From Linderina pennispora (taxonomy: Eukaryota > Kickxellomycota > Kickxellomycetes > Kickxellales > Kickxellaceae), in the NCBI RefSeq assembly GCF_002104995.1, contig NW_024468249.1, forward strand, positions 2,976,001 to 3,040,000: a DNA stretch of 64,000 nucleotides, read 5' to 3'. Below are positions 48,901 through 58,500 of this stretch, one piece after another (the stretch's first letter is position 1; every line of letters starts with the position of its first letter). A model generated the notes under the pieces. That model saw only the letters and a list, made by a program, of their open reading frames with translations, was not told the origin of the DNA and did no database searches. Made by a program: the position numbers and the translations under genes.

Positions 48901-50093
48901 TCCTCGGGGTTAAGCGGCGGCAGATCACGAGTGCTGGTGAAGTCAATGGCCATGCCTAGCGACGTCGTATCATTTTCTTCGGTGTTGACCACCGCTAGTG
49001 GGAACTGCCCACGGAACGGGTCAGTATCCAGATCGCACCAGTCAGGCCCATCGCTACCAGCATCACCGCCCTCAAGCACGCCTGGCAGGCAGTGTGCAAT
49101 CGTCTTGACATCGGTCGAGCCCGTGCTCGTCAAAAACTGCATGTGCGGCACGCTTGCTCCCCAATCGTAGATGCTAGCAAAGTGGAAGCCCGGGTAGCGC
49201 ATTGGGAAATCCATTGCCGTGCATGGATCCTCGATATACTTCCAGTGCATGGGCGCCTGCTTCTTGGCCTGCGTGATAATGTACGCTGCAGTTTGGACTT
49301 GTTCAAACTCGTCCTCGTCATCAGCCGATCCATTACCGCCGCCGCCATTGCCAGACACGAAACCGCCAGGCGGGAACTCGCCATAGATGGCCATGAACGT
49401 GTAGGTCTCGATCCAGTCGACGGCCAACACAGCGAATGAACTGGGATGGTTCTCTGTGGCCGGTGGTTGAATGGTGCGCTTGGCTGCGCCGTCGTTGGGT
49501 GCCCGCTGCGTGAGAACACCATCGGTATCTCCACACACAATCTGCTTGCCCTTCCGGGACCAACAAATAGCAGTAACCCTTGAGTCTGCATTGCTGGTGA
49601 TCCTCGTTGTCGTCCCTTGTGCGATATCCGCCATCAGAACGGCACCGCTCAGCGTCAGTACTGCTACCAGCGTTGGCATCTCCAGTGGATTGGGTCGCAA
49701 GTCGCGGATCTCGTCGTCCACATCGATGGTCATGGATGGCTTCGCATCGGGGCTGACAAGCAGGTCGCCCACCGCGAACACCAGAACCGAGCCAGTCGCC
49801 AATGCCACAATGACCGAGAGCTCGTCAGCACTGAGAGCTACATGCGTGACCTTGCCCACACTGATCTCGCTTCGCTTCGCCAGAACAACGGGCTCACCGT
49901 CACCAGGCGCGTCACCGCTGACAAGTGCTGCTTCCGCATCTGCAGTCGTAAAAACGCTGATTCCTGAAGGTGCCCCGACAGCAATATACCCGTATTTGTT
50001 AGACAGCGCCAAGAGCCGGGAATATGCGGGCGTGCTGCGCCGTGCCGACGAGAATGGCTCGCTGGTAACGCGCACGCAGGTATCAGCCTTCAC
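42945..50093 (-). CDS. giant FG nucleoporin: Nup159/Nup214-type propeller plus RanBP2-type zinc fingers
   Basis: An uninterrupted 2382-aa protein. Residues 1-400 form a WD-like propeller of Nup159/Nup214 type (LLALSNKYGYIAVGAPSG), the known docking site for the mRNA export helicase Dbp5. FG and FGxx repeats follow at about 480-690. A charged coiled coil is at about 718-840 with further helices to 1050. An acidic linker leads to two RanBP2-type zinc fingers, WQCEKCSMSN...CSRC near 1361 and WKCSTCDLLS...CTVC near 1430. Three FxGFVPPGAEK-type repeats lie at about 1510-1620, then a long Glu/Ala/Asp-rich region and a C-terminal FG tail. It acts at the nuclear pore. Zinc fingers of this kind are known from animal Nup153 and RanBP2, where they bind Ran; their presence here is unusual. 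Confidence 0.85.
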   Translation of the reverse strand: MKADTCVRVTSEPFSSARRSTPAYSRLLALSNKYGYIAVGAPSGISVFTTADAEAALVSGDAPGDGEPVVLAKRSEISVGKVTHVALSADELSVIVALATGSVLVFAVGDLLVSPDAKPSMTIDVDDEIRDLRPNPLEMPTLVAVLTLSGAVLMADIAQGTTTRITSNADSRVTAICWSRKGKQIVCGDTDGVLTQRAPNDGAAKRTIQPPATENHPSSFAVLAVDWIETYTFMAIYGEFPPGGFVSGNGGGGNGSADDEDEFEQVQTAAYIITQAKKQAPMHWKYIEDPCTAMDFPMRYPGFHFASIYDWGASVPHMQFLTSTGSTDVKTIAHCLPGVLEGGDAGSDGPDWCDLDTDPFRGQFPLAVVNTEENDTTSLGMAIDFTSTRDLPPLNPEDSTAPMPPQPILWILTTDGCLLGYYVYNTVEIERGQQCTGMVKQVQPLPGAAVLPATSAKTQAPAAEKEEESSLISGFVKSKAFGGTFSSILAPKPSSGLGRTPGFGTPKEFKPSFGPAGASAFGMTTKVAPNSNAPTTFGISGQRTFGQVGASAGAAGATSFAALAEKNSGSSGSIFDQPASGPSLFDQPPSKFGSSMAKKQSFWGEPVVVAPAKKPEPASTTSSKAGANIPASVAFGSATGAGVVKGSVFAQSRKVGESKPADTAVAETKPVTSMPMFSTANLLKPSLFKSPKQGKGDVASPFAIKKSPEAIEKHVSFAPIPSKKTDAPKPPTAEEIAEAKKLAEAEQKRIDKERRAKQAEVERLAAEEQKRAEKEQRAKEREEHRLIQEQKRHEADERRAERRRRGELRQDLRRMSSQLVRNQFVLTLNKFDSELKQFKKSVRRSRQTIKGVHAATLPPIEIDESVTKLASATVRLESLSIGDTGAWNSFADVLAGALLQSRKDLESSYKGIRDEQADLSRIDTRGSEIKRILESANSMRAAPNATVDGGMNPLQREIHRRLQKNLTAIKDSSERARELVEAVEANRQCSDGLLGSSLLGPSPESIDRKMKSIDKSLATNKDALDRIAKELNEMKVSELSAEEAQRSSRMARETLDRVIATPAQADTGAPLRAATDGQPWSPHALPFAAADEGESADPLRTPIRSPTQNPHYPHTRVRTLTRRSVKPTRRQSLVPDSEIADLELMATGDVGNKVSKPSAATAFIQARRRRALVSEALTGNARSAAVVLIAKTPKSARYLAMDGEESIVPEPLLMPNMERYVEAFGRLNPDGGETVGAGLESDYEETSDSEQAVEEAEADGAQWPQVEPVSDYEDDEEERPSTEWETETEGESETETEEESDGEQSAESESGEEQEGRQKKTAESDGGKEPVDGGSAKDTAAPAVASKTVAFSSPVPNLPAGTVWQCEKCSMSNTGPWSKCSRCNAPKPSATSEAKSEEPKLAVKADAADATERAFTPLSASGFKVAAVEDGKWKCSTCDLLSPNSASKCTVCEAPKPGAVTDEATKAGTPAMPSFGSFKPTGGLQFGTSNTSVFQATLSDTGGFKRSFPGFVPPGAEKPAAGQDVTSLAGMTTGTGVGVPGSSGAGISTPLFRGFVPPGAEKAAADKSSKDTAARHESKTADADAGVPGSSGVGISKPLFRGFVPPSAEKPTIEEDSKRAGAPDEGKTADADADVLEVGGEVDQKKESHDSESGSDDFAHVSQQTESQAEDIADEPAESDGEESKQDSASRPAPTKDVQMSLALAESAPLDTDYDRISQGKVAQAGLDRVEVPSAAITVESARVEDIAKSALAVGSDAQNEHSDVPATLPIVEKAKVEDIVELALPAGKGKPALEISESAKVQLNADYDKISTPNESLTTEQQKAAEGSCLDQVVPEEARAVDAIAGALVEDVVESALRSAADVGSEDDAAAVFEQAVAEVAGQPGANDTICTGVDVTIKSDDAANGAQKPSADVATSEDATQLADVAEPKTESEAKEDTEGTDSTASDNESDDFIHVSQQAESQVEEIADRMAPDAGGAIQAVAAITGSSAADASGESSAEQTNELSELERVDVDQLVRGVSVEDIVAAAVPALICSSSVLEAPEHARQQAGSAAVEGIVESGSTNVVDAASVENDAAEQPMSHIATEADVDESQPSDDFEFLSHPDSFDGTGRISQADLRAESAPAALFGMDAISSSLDDAAANIVSDADTEEVEESDDDDDVPNIAAETPPPGMSPSPAPGASSLFKQSSLFREPSAFGQKPSAPAPSTSSGVFKKGAFGNLGSFGGNPKYVVASTDASTSGLPNAFSSTAGRTRMPEFGSKLGKPAFGVASMTQVKRIVSPTAGAAMGTFGSKSSGFGAASDASINPFDKYKEASSDQALGGPNPAAVSPNVASPRTTSKNTQKPGKPGNGMDDPVRRMIEGSDYEDNSEAELGDESD

Positions 50094-51763
50094 TTGGTGA
50101 AGCTGGATACGCTACACACTGAAAACAAGACACTTGCTCATTTTAATTGAGAAGAAAACTATACCACATTGGGCTTCTGGCGACGAGCATCGCTTTTGGA
50201 CTGAACTCGACAAACCCACACTTGCCTTTGTTTCATTCTCACCAATCGTGGTGAGCACGTAATTGGCTCCCAATAGGCCGTCAGAACCTTGCATGGTTCA
50301 ATATTTTCGCTTGGTTGATTTTCAATTACAAAACCTAAGAATGAGCAAGCGAAAATGGAGAAGCTGAGGAGAAAACCGCCGTCGTCACTGCTGGTTTGTT
50401 TTCAGCCCTGAGTGGCTGAGGCACCGATTTTTTATTTTTCGACTCAGCTCGTCGAGCCAAGAAAATGGCTGCGGCTCAGCTGGCCTGATCACATACACGT
50501 TTTTTTCAGAGCTTGTGTTGAACTCCCCTTGTTGCGCAGCCGGCGACACGTAACATGCCAATGCCATGTCAGCCAACGCAATTGCTACCTGCACCCATTT
50601 ATAACCATGGCAGCAGTGTCTTTGCTATTGTCTAACTAGACCTCTGGTGCTCGCGATGCGAGCTCAGCTAGTCCGTATGGTTTAGACAGTTTGTAATGTG
50701 GCAGGAAATCTAGCATACGACTTCACCGCTCAAGGCCGATAGCAATTTCCCAGAAAGCTCAAAAACTCCTGGTGAGGGCTTGATCAGCACTGGCGTTACT
50801 GCATTGGCTTGCCGTTGCTGGCAGCGGCTGGGCGCTTCTTGGCTTGCCTGCCTGCTTACTTGCAATCTGGGTGGCACCAGACCCATCAGGAGCAGAATCA
50901 GTAGCGAAACCTTGCAGGAGTATTGCCTGTCTGGCATAGCAGGAGGTATGTGCCCAAGAGAGCTCAATGCAGCCAGCCTGTAGGTATGGTATAACAATGT
51001 TTATTGCGGAAGGTTGCAGAGCAAAAGTGGTGTTTCATCCCATTGTCCAGGGCGGGTGATTCTTGCGTAGTCAGACGTATCCATCGAGTGGCTGCCCATA
51101 CACGTCACGGAGACAAGCCCGGTACCGAGGTATGCCACGGCTGGTACCCACGAAGATTAAATAACGGAATCTAAAGGAGGGGTTTGTAGGGAAGTCAGAA
51201 TGTGTGGAGGGGAAGGAGGTATTAGAAAAGGTGGGCGATACAGGGAATGCCGCTTTTATATGTAGGATATGTGTTGGCCAGCAAGCCAGTGGTTCCAAGT
51301 TTGAGTGCCGAGGATGCAGGGATTGGGTGGTTTGCTTAGTACAGTACTGCATCTACAAAATGCGAACTGAAATGAATGGTACTTTGGTATAACTACGGTT
51401 CCGGATTCGATTTTTCTAGTGCTTTGAAGAAATATTTGTCACCTTAAGGTCTGAATCCATCGGCCATAAAAGAACCCTGTTAAGAGTTTACAGAGCGAGT
51501 CGCACATGCTCGCTTTGAGGCTCAAAAGAGCCTGAATTGTTCAATTAAAGAGGTTCTAGCGGACGGTTGGTTACTTTTTGGACTATAAAATCTTATATAT
51601 GGGTAAAGATACTGGTAGGATAAGAAGAAAGTGAAAGATAACTATGAACAAAAGGTGATTTACGCGCAAACCAGATAGTTTACAAGTTGGTGCGAATGCA
51701 GACGGTTCACTTTTGCCATCAGAACTACACATAAAATTCAACTGTTCATGAATATATACCCAC
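50094..51763. other. 1.7-kb intergenic region, no gene seen
   Basis: This region holds the promoter of the nucleoporin gene near 50.1-50.4 kb and otherwise unassigned sequence. Frames under 95 codons on both strands have no similarity that I recognise. I found no tRNA-like element. Composition becomes more AT-rich from 51.3 kb towards the duplication edge. Confidence 0.45.
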
Positions 51764-51972
51764 AGATAGCTGCCTTTACCATATGCTGTGCATTCATAGG
51801 TCTATATTACTCGTCATACTCTTGTACTATCCATGATATACTGCGAATATGGCTATCTCTGCAATGCTTACAAATGCAATGGAAATTGGACAATAGAATA
51901 CTATATTAATAACAACGGATACTATATGCCACATTGGAGGAATGGAGCGCATGACAAGGGTGAACATTTCAA

Positions 51973-52554
51973 TTAGAACGGGTGGGGAGCGTGCGTGCTG
52001 CGTGGACGGCGGCTTCCAGGGGAGAGGTGTGTGCGGTAATGCTGCATCATGTTGTCCTGGCGCGAGAAGCGGCTATTGCAGCTGGGATGCAGGCATACAA
52101 AGTTCTTCTCGCCTGTGTGGATGCGATGGTGGCGTGAGAGATGGCCACTGGTCGTAAATGCCTTTCCGCAGCCGGGGTGCGAGCACTTGTACTTGCGCAC
52201 TGTAATTGTCCGGGGAATGATGCGAGTGCATGGCGGGAGTACCAGGGGCATAGGGTTCAGGACCCTTTGCGGTTGCCTGTGCAGCGGCTTGGCACACGAG
52301 CTGGCCATGTGGCATGCATCGGCTAAAAAGTTGAGCGGTGGGAAGGGAAGCGGTGAGTTGGAGCAGCTGCGCAGGAGAGGCGACTGGTCGGGTGTCAGCC
52401 CAGGAATCGACGAGCGGCAGCTAAGGTCTTGAGGGGTGTCCTCGTTGAGCAGGCTGACACGAGTCCCGTTGGCACTTGTGACCGAGAATGAGCGATGGCA
52501 GATGTTGCGGGGCATGCTGGGCAGACCAAGTGGTGCGGTAGAGGTCGAATACAT
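51973..52554 (-). CDS. NRG1-like C2H2 zinc-finger protein, intact copy
   Basis: I start at the Met at 52554 (MYSTSTAPLGLPSMPRN), giving 193 aa. The frame is open back to 52749, but a TATA box at 52684-52690 argues that the upstream part is promoter. The N-terminal 120 residues are Ser/Pro-rich. Two C2H2 fingers close the protein at about residues 130-180: CSHPGCGKAFTTSGHLSRHH and CLHPSCNSRFSRQDNMMQHY, joined by a classic HTGEKN linker. This finger pair resembles yeast Nrg1/Nrg2 repressors, which act in carbon and stress responses. The role here is inferred from the family only. The sister copy at 15983 is broken by one base. Confidence 0.85.
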   Translation of the reverse strand: MYSTSTAPLGLPSMPRNICHRSFSVTSANGTRVSLLNEDTPQDLSCRSSIPGLTPDQSPLLRSCSNSPLPFPPLNFLADACHMASSCAKPLHRQPQRVLNPMPLVLPPCTRIIPRTITVRKYKCSHPGCGKAFTTSGHLSRHHRIHTGEKNFVCLHPSCNSRFSRQDNMMQHYRTHLSPGSRRPRSTHAPHPF

Positions 52555-52683
52555 CGCTTGAGCAGGTGATGGTGGTGTGGTTTGGTAGGTCTGAGTGTGC
52601 AGGGAATGGAGGATGCGGTGATGTCGGATGCGATGTGGAACAATCTGAGGGTATAGTGCAGAACCCAGGGCTGCACAGGAGCC

Positions 52684-52690
52684 ATTTATA
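52684..52690 (-). promoter_or_regulatory. TATA box of zinc-finger gene, right copy
   Basis: TATAAAT on the minus strand, 130 bp upstream of the chosen start codon. It is identical in the left duplication copy. Confidence 0.55.
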
Positions 52691-54181
52691 CATGGCCTGG
52701 GAGACGGTCCCACGCCGGTCCCACGAGCACACTTGCAAGCAGCAAACAATGGCCCGTAATGTGAATGCGTGGGGAGGCTGGCTAAAAAACCTTTCTAGCT
52801 TTTAGCCGCTCGTAAGCAGAAGAATGCATTGGCATCCAGCATGTTTGCTGCTCCGCTGCGCTGGCGGGCAACCTCATCGCAACGGAAACAACAAGTTCAG
52901 AGAATCCAGGTCAAAACGGTCTGGAGAATACAAGGCACATGCGAGTTCTCACAGCGGCCGCTAATTGTTGGTGGTGGACACAAGATGGTTGGAGCACGAT
53001 GGGTGGGCGAGGACAAAGCAAGGCTATCACTGTTTACACTCTAAATCTGCTGAATGAATCTACAAACTACTCTCGCCCGAATAGGAAAGGCGGTGGTGCA
53101 TGGTTGAGCCAAGCGACGCAGCCAAGCACAATGCGCAGTTGCGGTCAGAACCTTAACCGGCTACAAACAAATCAGAAGCGGTTCTGCTTGTCAAGGCTCG
53201 CTTGCATTCGGTCCTGAACAGGAAGCCGCGGTCCACACGCAGCCCGGTTCCCCAGGCTCCAACCTGGGGAATGTAAGCCCTACACCAGTGCCTAGGATGG
53301 GAGAGCAGCATGGAAAGGGCGCTTATATGCACGATATAGTAGCTAATATATTGCGCCTGCTATTAATAGGGCCTGCAGTGCTGCGCCGTCGAAATGCAGC
53401 AGTATCGGGAAGGGTAGGGACTGAGCTCGGTGCTTGGTGCCTGGCTTTTTACCACGTTCCTTGCTGCACGCAACTAGTGCTTGAAGCTCCAGCTGAGAAC
53501 AATGCGTGGCACCCTTCCACAACGAGGGGTTTGGCGGGGGATGTTTGACACTCGCCAAATCCACCAACCAAGCCCCTTTGCCCTCGAGCGCTTGGCTGCT
53601 CGCATATCCACTTTTGATTCATCCGCCTCCCAGCCTTCTCAACCACTCTATTCCCCAAGGCCAGGCGTGTTTGCGGCCACCAGGTGGTGTTTTTGAGGAT
53701 TTTGGAACAAAACATGGTTCGAGCTGAACTTGGGCGCCTCTATCTGTGTCCTCACATTGTCTGGTGTGTTTGGCCGGGCGGGCAGGCATCTGGCATGGGG
53801 GAGACGCGGTGGCGCCCATGTCAACACTGCGCAGCGGGACCGGGTGGGCCTTGGCAGACCAGCCTCTCCAGTGCAGCCTTTGCGCATGCGCCCAAATCCT
53901 CAAGCACATATGAACCAGAAGCTGGCAGATTCCATATATGGCAAGTCGAGCGCATTTAGCGCGAATGGCGCATTTGGTTACCACGCCAAAGTCAAGCACA
54001 GCGTTTATTATCTTAAGCAGCGGCTTGTGATGAAGTGGTTATCTCATGCAGTTCTCGATGAGCGTCGACTTGGAGATGCTGCAAAATCAACCCACTGCTG
54101 AAAGCTCTCTTTAATCACGGATAGAGGCTTAAAAACAGAGCTACTACAATGCGAGACCGAGCAGGACATTTATATGTTATT

Positions 54182-55183
54182 TTAGGTAGTGTGACTGAAC
54201 CACTTGTGTAGGCCCATCGCAATGGTACATCCAACAATGACAGCTGCACCCAGGACACTAATCCAGTCTGGCACCTCGTCAAACAGCGTGATGCCAAACA
54301 GGAAAGCGAAAACAACGTCCATGTTGCGCATCAGGGTGCCTGGACCAGCAGGGGCAAGCTGGAGCCCGCGGTTCAGTAGGACCTGGCCCAGATATGCGAA
54401 CGAGCCAACCATGGCCATCACCGTCCACTCGTAGGTAGTCTGTGGCAGGCGTGGATTCTGGAACGCAAACATGGCGATAGACGAGCCAACAAACGACAGG
54501 AACCCAAAGTACACGACATGCACCATGGCATGCACGCCGCGGCCAACCTTGCGAACCACGCAATAGGCTAGAGCACCAGACATGGCGCCGATCAGGGCAG
54601 CAGCAGCACCGCGCACCTGGTGCATCTCGCCAAGCATACCAAGATGCTCGGAGAAGAGTGCACTGGGCTTGAGCACAAGCACAATGCCCAACATGCAGAC
54701 GGCTGACGCAATCTTGTCGAACCCGTCGTAGGGCTCGCCAAGCATGATATTGGCGAAAATCGCACTGAACACTGGGCCGGTGAAGAATACAACAGTGGCA
54801 TCGGCGAGCGTCATGACCGAGACCGCATAGAAGAAGCAGGCGTTTCCGAATGCGCCGGCGGCACCACGCAGAACCAGCCATTTGCGGAGCCCATTCGCGT
54901 TGCTTGGGCCCATGGGGCTCACACGGTAGTACAGGCAGCCAAGAAGACCCAGCGCGAGTTGAACAACGCTGCGGGCGAACACGATCTCGAGGGACGGGAA
55001 GTTTGCAATGGCCAGCGCCTTGACACAAGCCGAGTTTGTTGCGAACCCGAGTGCAGAGAGCGCCATGAAAACGTACCCCTTGAGCTCATCGCGCCTGCGC
55101 TGGCTGGCTGCCTCGAGCTCTGCAGCAGATGTGTTCCCGACCAGGGGCGTTGTCTCAGTAGCTGCCTCTTCGCGATTCGTCAT
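54182..55183 (-). CDS. EamA/DMT-family (SLC35G-like) membrane transporter
   Basis: I start at the Met at 55183 (MTNREEAATETTPLVG), giving 333 aa. The frame continues upstream to 55384 with no transporter-like sequence. After an acidic N-terminal tail carrying a TTPLVG motif, about ten membrane segments follow in two EamA repeats. Repeat one starts with LGFATNSACVKAL and FPSLEIVFARS. Repeat two starts near GAMSGALAYCVVRKVG and ends GAAVIVGCTIAMGL. The ALADATVVFFTGPVF-like segment (TLADATVVFFTGP) is typical of this family. DMT-superfamily members carry small metabolites or nucleotide sugars; the substrate cannot be told from sequence. It is divergent from the gene starting at 55598. Confidence 0.85.
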   Translation of the reverse strand: MTNREEAATETTPLVGNTSAAELEAASQRRRDELKGYVFMALSALGFATNSACVKALAIANFPSLEIVFARSVVQLALGLLGCLYYRVSPMGPSNANGLRKWLVLRGAAGAFGNACFFYAVSVMTLADATVVFFTGPVFSAIFANIMLGEPYDGFDKIASAVCMLGIVLVLKPSALFSEHLGMLGEMHQVRGAAAALIGAMSGALAYCVVRKVGRGVHAMVHVVYFGFLSFVGSSIAMFAFQNPRLPQTTYEWTVMAMVGSFAYLGQVLLNRGLQLAPAGPGTLMRNMDVVFAFLFGITLFDEVPDWISVLGAAVIVGCTIAMGLHKWFSHTT

Positions 55184-55597
55184 GATACGGGCAGTACAAG
55201 CAGTAGTATACGGGGAATGCAAGGAGGAAAACTGCGTGGGGTGGTGGGAAAGGCGGCCGGTCTGGAAGGCGCGGGAGGATATAAAGTCGCGCAGCAAGCG
55301 GGTGGTCGGACAAGGCAAAATTCCGTCCACTGAGAACTCCAGGATCACCAGATTTCGGCCGTGATTAGCCCGAAAATGCGGCACACTGGAGCTTTTTTTA
55401 CGTGGCAGGCTGGAATGCGCCGTGTCGACAGCCAGTGTGAGCGGCGCGCTGTAGGCCTTTTTCTCTTCTCCAAAAAAGTTATCCGTAGGCCAGATAGCGT
55501 AAACTACTCAACGTTCCCTTTCCTCTAGCTTCTGCTGTCTTCCTTATCGCTATTTGTAGTACACAGTTTTATTGCAAAGGAGAATTCGGAGAGGAAA
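55184..55597. promoter_or_regulatory. divergent promoter region
   Basis: This 414-bp gap between two divergent start codons must contain both promoters. A GGATATAAAG sequence near 55276 is TATA-like on the plus strand. It lies too far from 55598 to be a sure core promoter. Confidence 0.35.
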
Positions 55598-58500
55598 ATG
55601 GCTGTTGCCCGGTATGCTCACGATTCCAACACACGCCCTGCGGATGCAAAGGTACGCACAGCTTGCTCGTCAATACGATGCAAACCCATACGCGGTGGTC
55701 CTGAACAGCACGAGGCGAGGCAGTAGTGTGTTGCAATTTCTGGCTAACGACGAAAACCGCGTTTTATTCCCCTGTAGAGTGGACGCAAAGGCGGCTGGTT
55801 GGGATGGCTGTTGCGACGTTTGTTTTTGATGTACGTGGTATTCATTACGCTGACTACGTGTCCGTCGAATCCGGGGCACCTAGTGTGCAGAACAGAGGCA
55901 GCGGTGAGGGAGGTCATCAATGGCCCGGTTCACGGGCTGTTTGTTAGCACTGAGACTGGCGCGCGCATCAGCAACGCATACAATGCGCACCTGGTGCCGC
56001 TATACGAGAGGCACGCAGAACCGCTCCTAGACAACACGCGCGTTTTCGTTGCGGAGACCGTGGCCCCGGCCCTGTCCAAAGCATCGAAGCCTGCGTGCGA
56101 CGCCTTGCACCGGGCTGTTGATCCATACACGGATAAGGCATATGCCGCATATAGCGCACATGCCAAACCCACGGTAGACATGGTTGCTGGCTGGGTCAAG
56201 CAGACTGTGAGCCAGGCCGTGGTGCCTGTAGTGACGGCTACCAAAGAGGTTGTTGTTCGGGTGGGCGGCGACTACGTCCTGCCGCTGGCCAAGAGTGGGT
56301 GGAGTGACTATATTGTTCCTCTGCACGTCAACCATGTGCAGCCCCTGTGGGCCAAGCAGGTGTACCCCGCGATCTGCAAGTACTCCAAGATTGCGCTGCA
56401 GTCCGTGCGCGAAAATCTGCTCCCTGGAATCGTGTCTGGCACGGCCCGTGCGTCCAGTGCCTCGTGGGCATTCGCCCAAGAACACATTGTGCCGTATGCC
56501 AAGCGTGGTGCCGTACACGCGTATCTGTTCTTTACTCGCCACGTGTCACCGCCGGTGCGGTCCCTCTATGACCAGCACATGCGCCAGTACGTGGACCGTG
56601 TGGTTCCTTGGGACCAGGTTGAGGTTGTCTACGACAAGTCGGTGCTGATTGGATCGACGCTGTTTGACATTGCGTGCAGCTTCACCGAAGAGTTCTACTA
56701 CATGTGCTACACAATTTTCACCGGCGACGAGCACCCGACTGTCATCCAGCGTCACCACGAAGAACAGCTGGCCAAGGCCGACCAGTCCACGACCCAGACC
56801 GTCTTTTCGACCCCGGCGGAGCATGCGCAAAACATTGCCCGCAAGATTTCGGGCTCGGCGCGCCAGTGGTTCCAGGTGGCCCGCGGATGGGTTGCGCCTG
56901 CCAACCAGCAGTACGTCTATGACAAGGCCACCGATTTCTACCACCGTGCCACCAAGGCGGTTGTGGAGCGCATTCCCAAGCAGCAACCAGTTGCTTTGAC
57001 GTCATCCGTTTCTGTCGTCGAACTTACTCTGTCGGTCACAATGTCCGCTTCACCTGCGTCTACTCTGGAACCGATTTCTTCTGAGCAGCCCTCGACTGAG
57101 GAAGAGCCTGTGGTTGTGAAGACCATAGTCAAGGAGTCTGTTGCTGAGGATATTGTTGCTGAGGAGACTGCTGTTGAGGAGACTGCTGCTGAGGAGACTG
57201 CTGCTGAGGAAACTGTTGCCGACGAAGCCACTTTGGAGGAGATTGTTGTCGAGGTGACCGCAGTGGAGGAGCCCCGCATCGTCGAGGTAGTCGCTGAAGA
57301 CACCGTTATTGTTGTCGAGGCTGATGCCGAAATGTCCGATGTTGTCGATGCTGCTATTGAAGAGACCCTTGCTACCACCGAGTCTGCTGTCGCGGAAGAG
57401 CCTGTCATCGTCGAGGAACTAGTAGCCACCATTGCGACTGCTCCTGAGCAGCCCCTGGTTGCCACCGAGATCCCTGTCAAGGAGACCATCCTTGAGGAGG
57501 CTACGCTGACTGAGGTCGTTCCAGAGCAGAAGCCCGTTGTCGAGACTGCTCCTGCTGTCGAGAAATCGCCTTCTACTGATTCTGTTGGTGCATCTTCCTC
57601 GGACAAGCCTGAGATCGATGCCAACCAGGCAGCTTCTGCTGTCTACGATGCTCGTGAGGCCATGGCTGGTGTTGGTGTGGACGAGCAGCAGAAGAAGGAG
57701 TTTGAGGACCTGGTCGGTGCGGCCAAGGACAGGGATGCGGCAAATCTGGAGAAGATGCCCCAGATTGTCAACGACATTGAGCCCAAGGAGGATGACAAAA
57801 CCGTCGGTGCCGCCACTACTGCGCCAGCTGCTGCTGAAGACGACCAGCAGGTGCGCGTGGCCACGACGCTCCCTGCCCCGGAGACTGCCAGTGCTGCTGG
57901 TGTGGAGGCAACGTCTGCGGCCGAGCCTGTCGAAGAGCACAGCACCTCAGCCAAGGCCGCCGAGGTCAAGCGCGAACTCAACGAGTCCGGCGAGTCGATC
58001 AGCCAGTCTGCCTCCCTGGTTGCGCAGGGGTCTACCACGACAGTGACGGCCCAGACAACCGCCACGCGCACAGTGAACAAGGTAGTCACTGTGGAGCAGC
58101 CCGTGCAGCCGCCCAAGGAATCGGCCGAAACGACCACCCAGGCAGTAGTGACCCAGTATCTCACCAAGACCGTACGCAAGCAGAGCACCGTGACGTCGCA
58201 GGTCACCACCACTGTCAAGACCACTCGTTCAGTGACAGTGAACTCGACGCTGCTCGAGACGCTGACCACGGACAAGCAGCAGGTTGTGGCCACCACCGCA
58301 GCCAGCGAGAAGACTGAACCGGAGGCTGCCAAGGCCAAGCATGAGACGTCGCAGGCCGCCGGTGAGCAGCAGCAGGATGGTCTCAAGGAGGCGACGGCCA
58401 TGTCGGCTGTTGACACAGAGCCTGCTGCCGAGCTGCCGGCAGCCAAGGCTCCGCTGGTAGAAGAGCCTGTGGTCTTGGATAGCCAGTCGGTTGATTCCAG

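Larger units (their letters stand above)
51764..54045 (-). repeat. inverted duplication, right copy (2282 bp)
   Basis: Reverse complement of 14491-16774. It begins, in the orientation of the left copy, with the last dozen codons of TRAPPC1, which make no gene here. This suggests the TRAPPC1-linked copy is the original and this one arrived by duplication. The zinc-finger gene is intact in this copy. The region 52800-54030 is the matching intergenic DNA. Confidence 0.95.
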
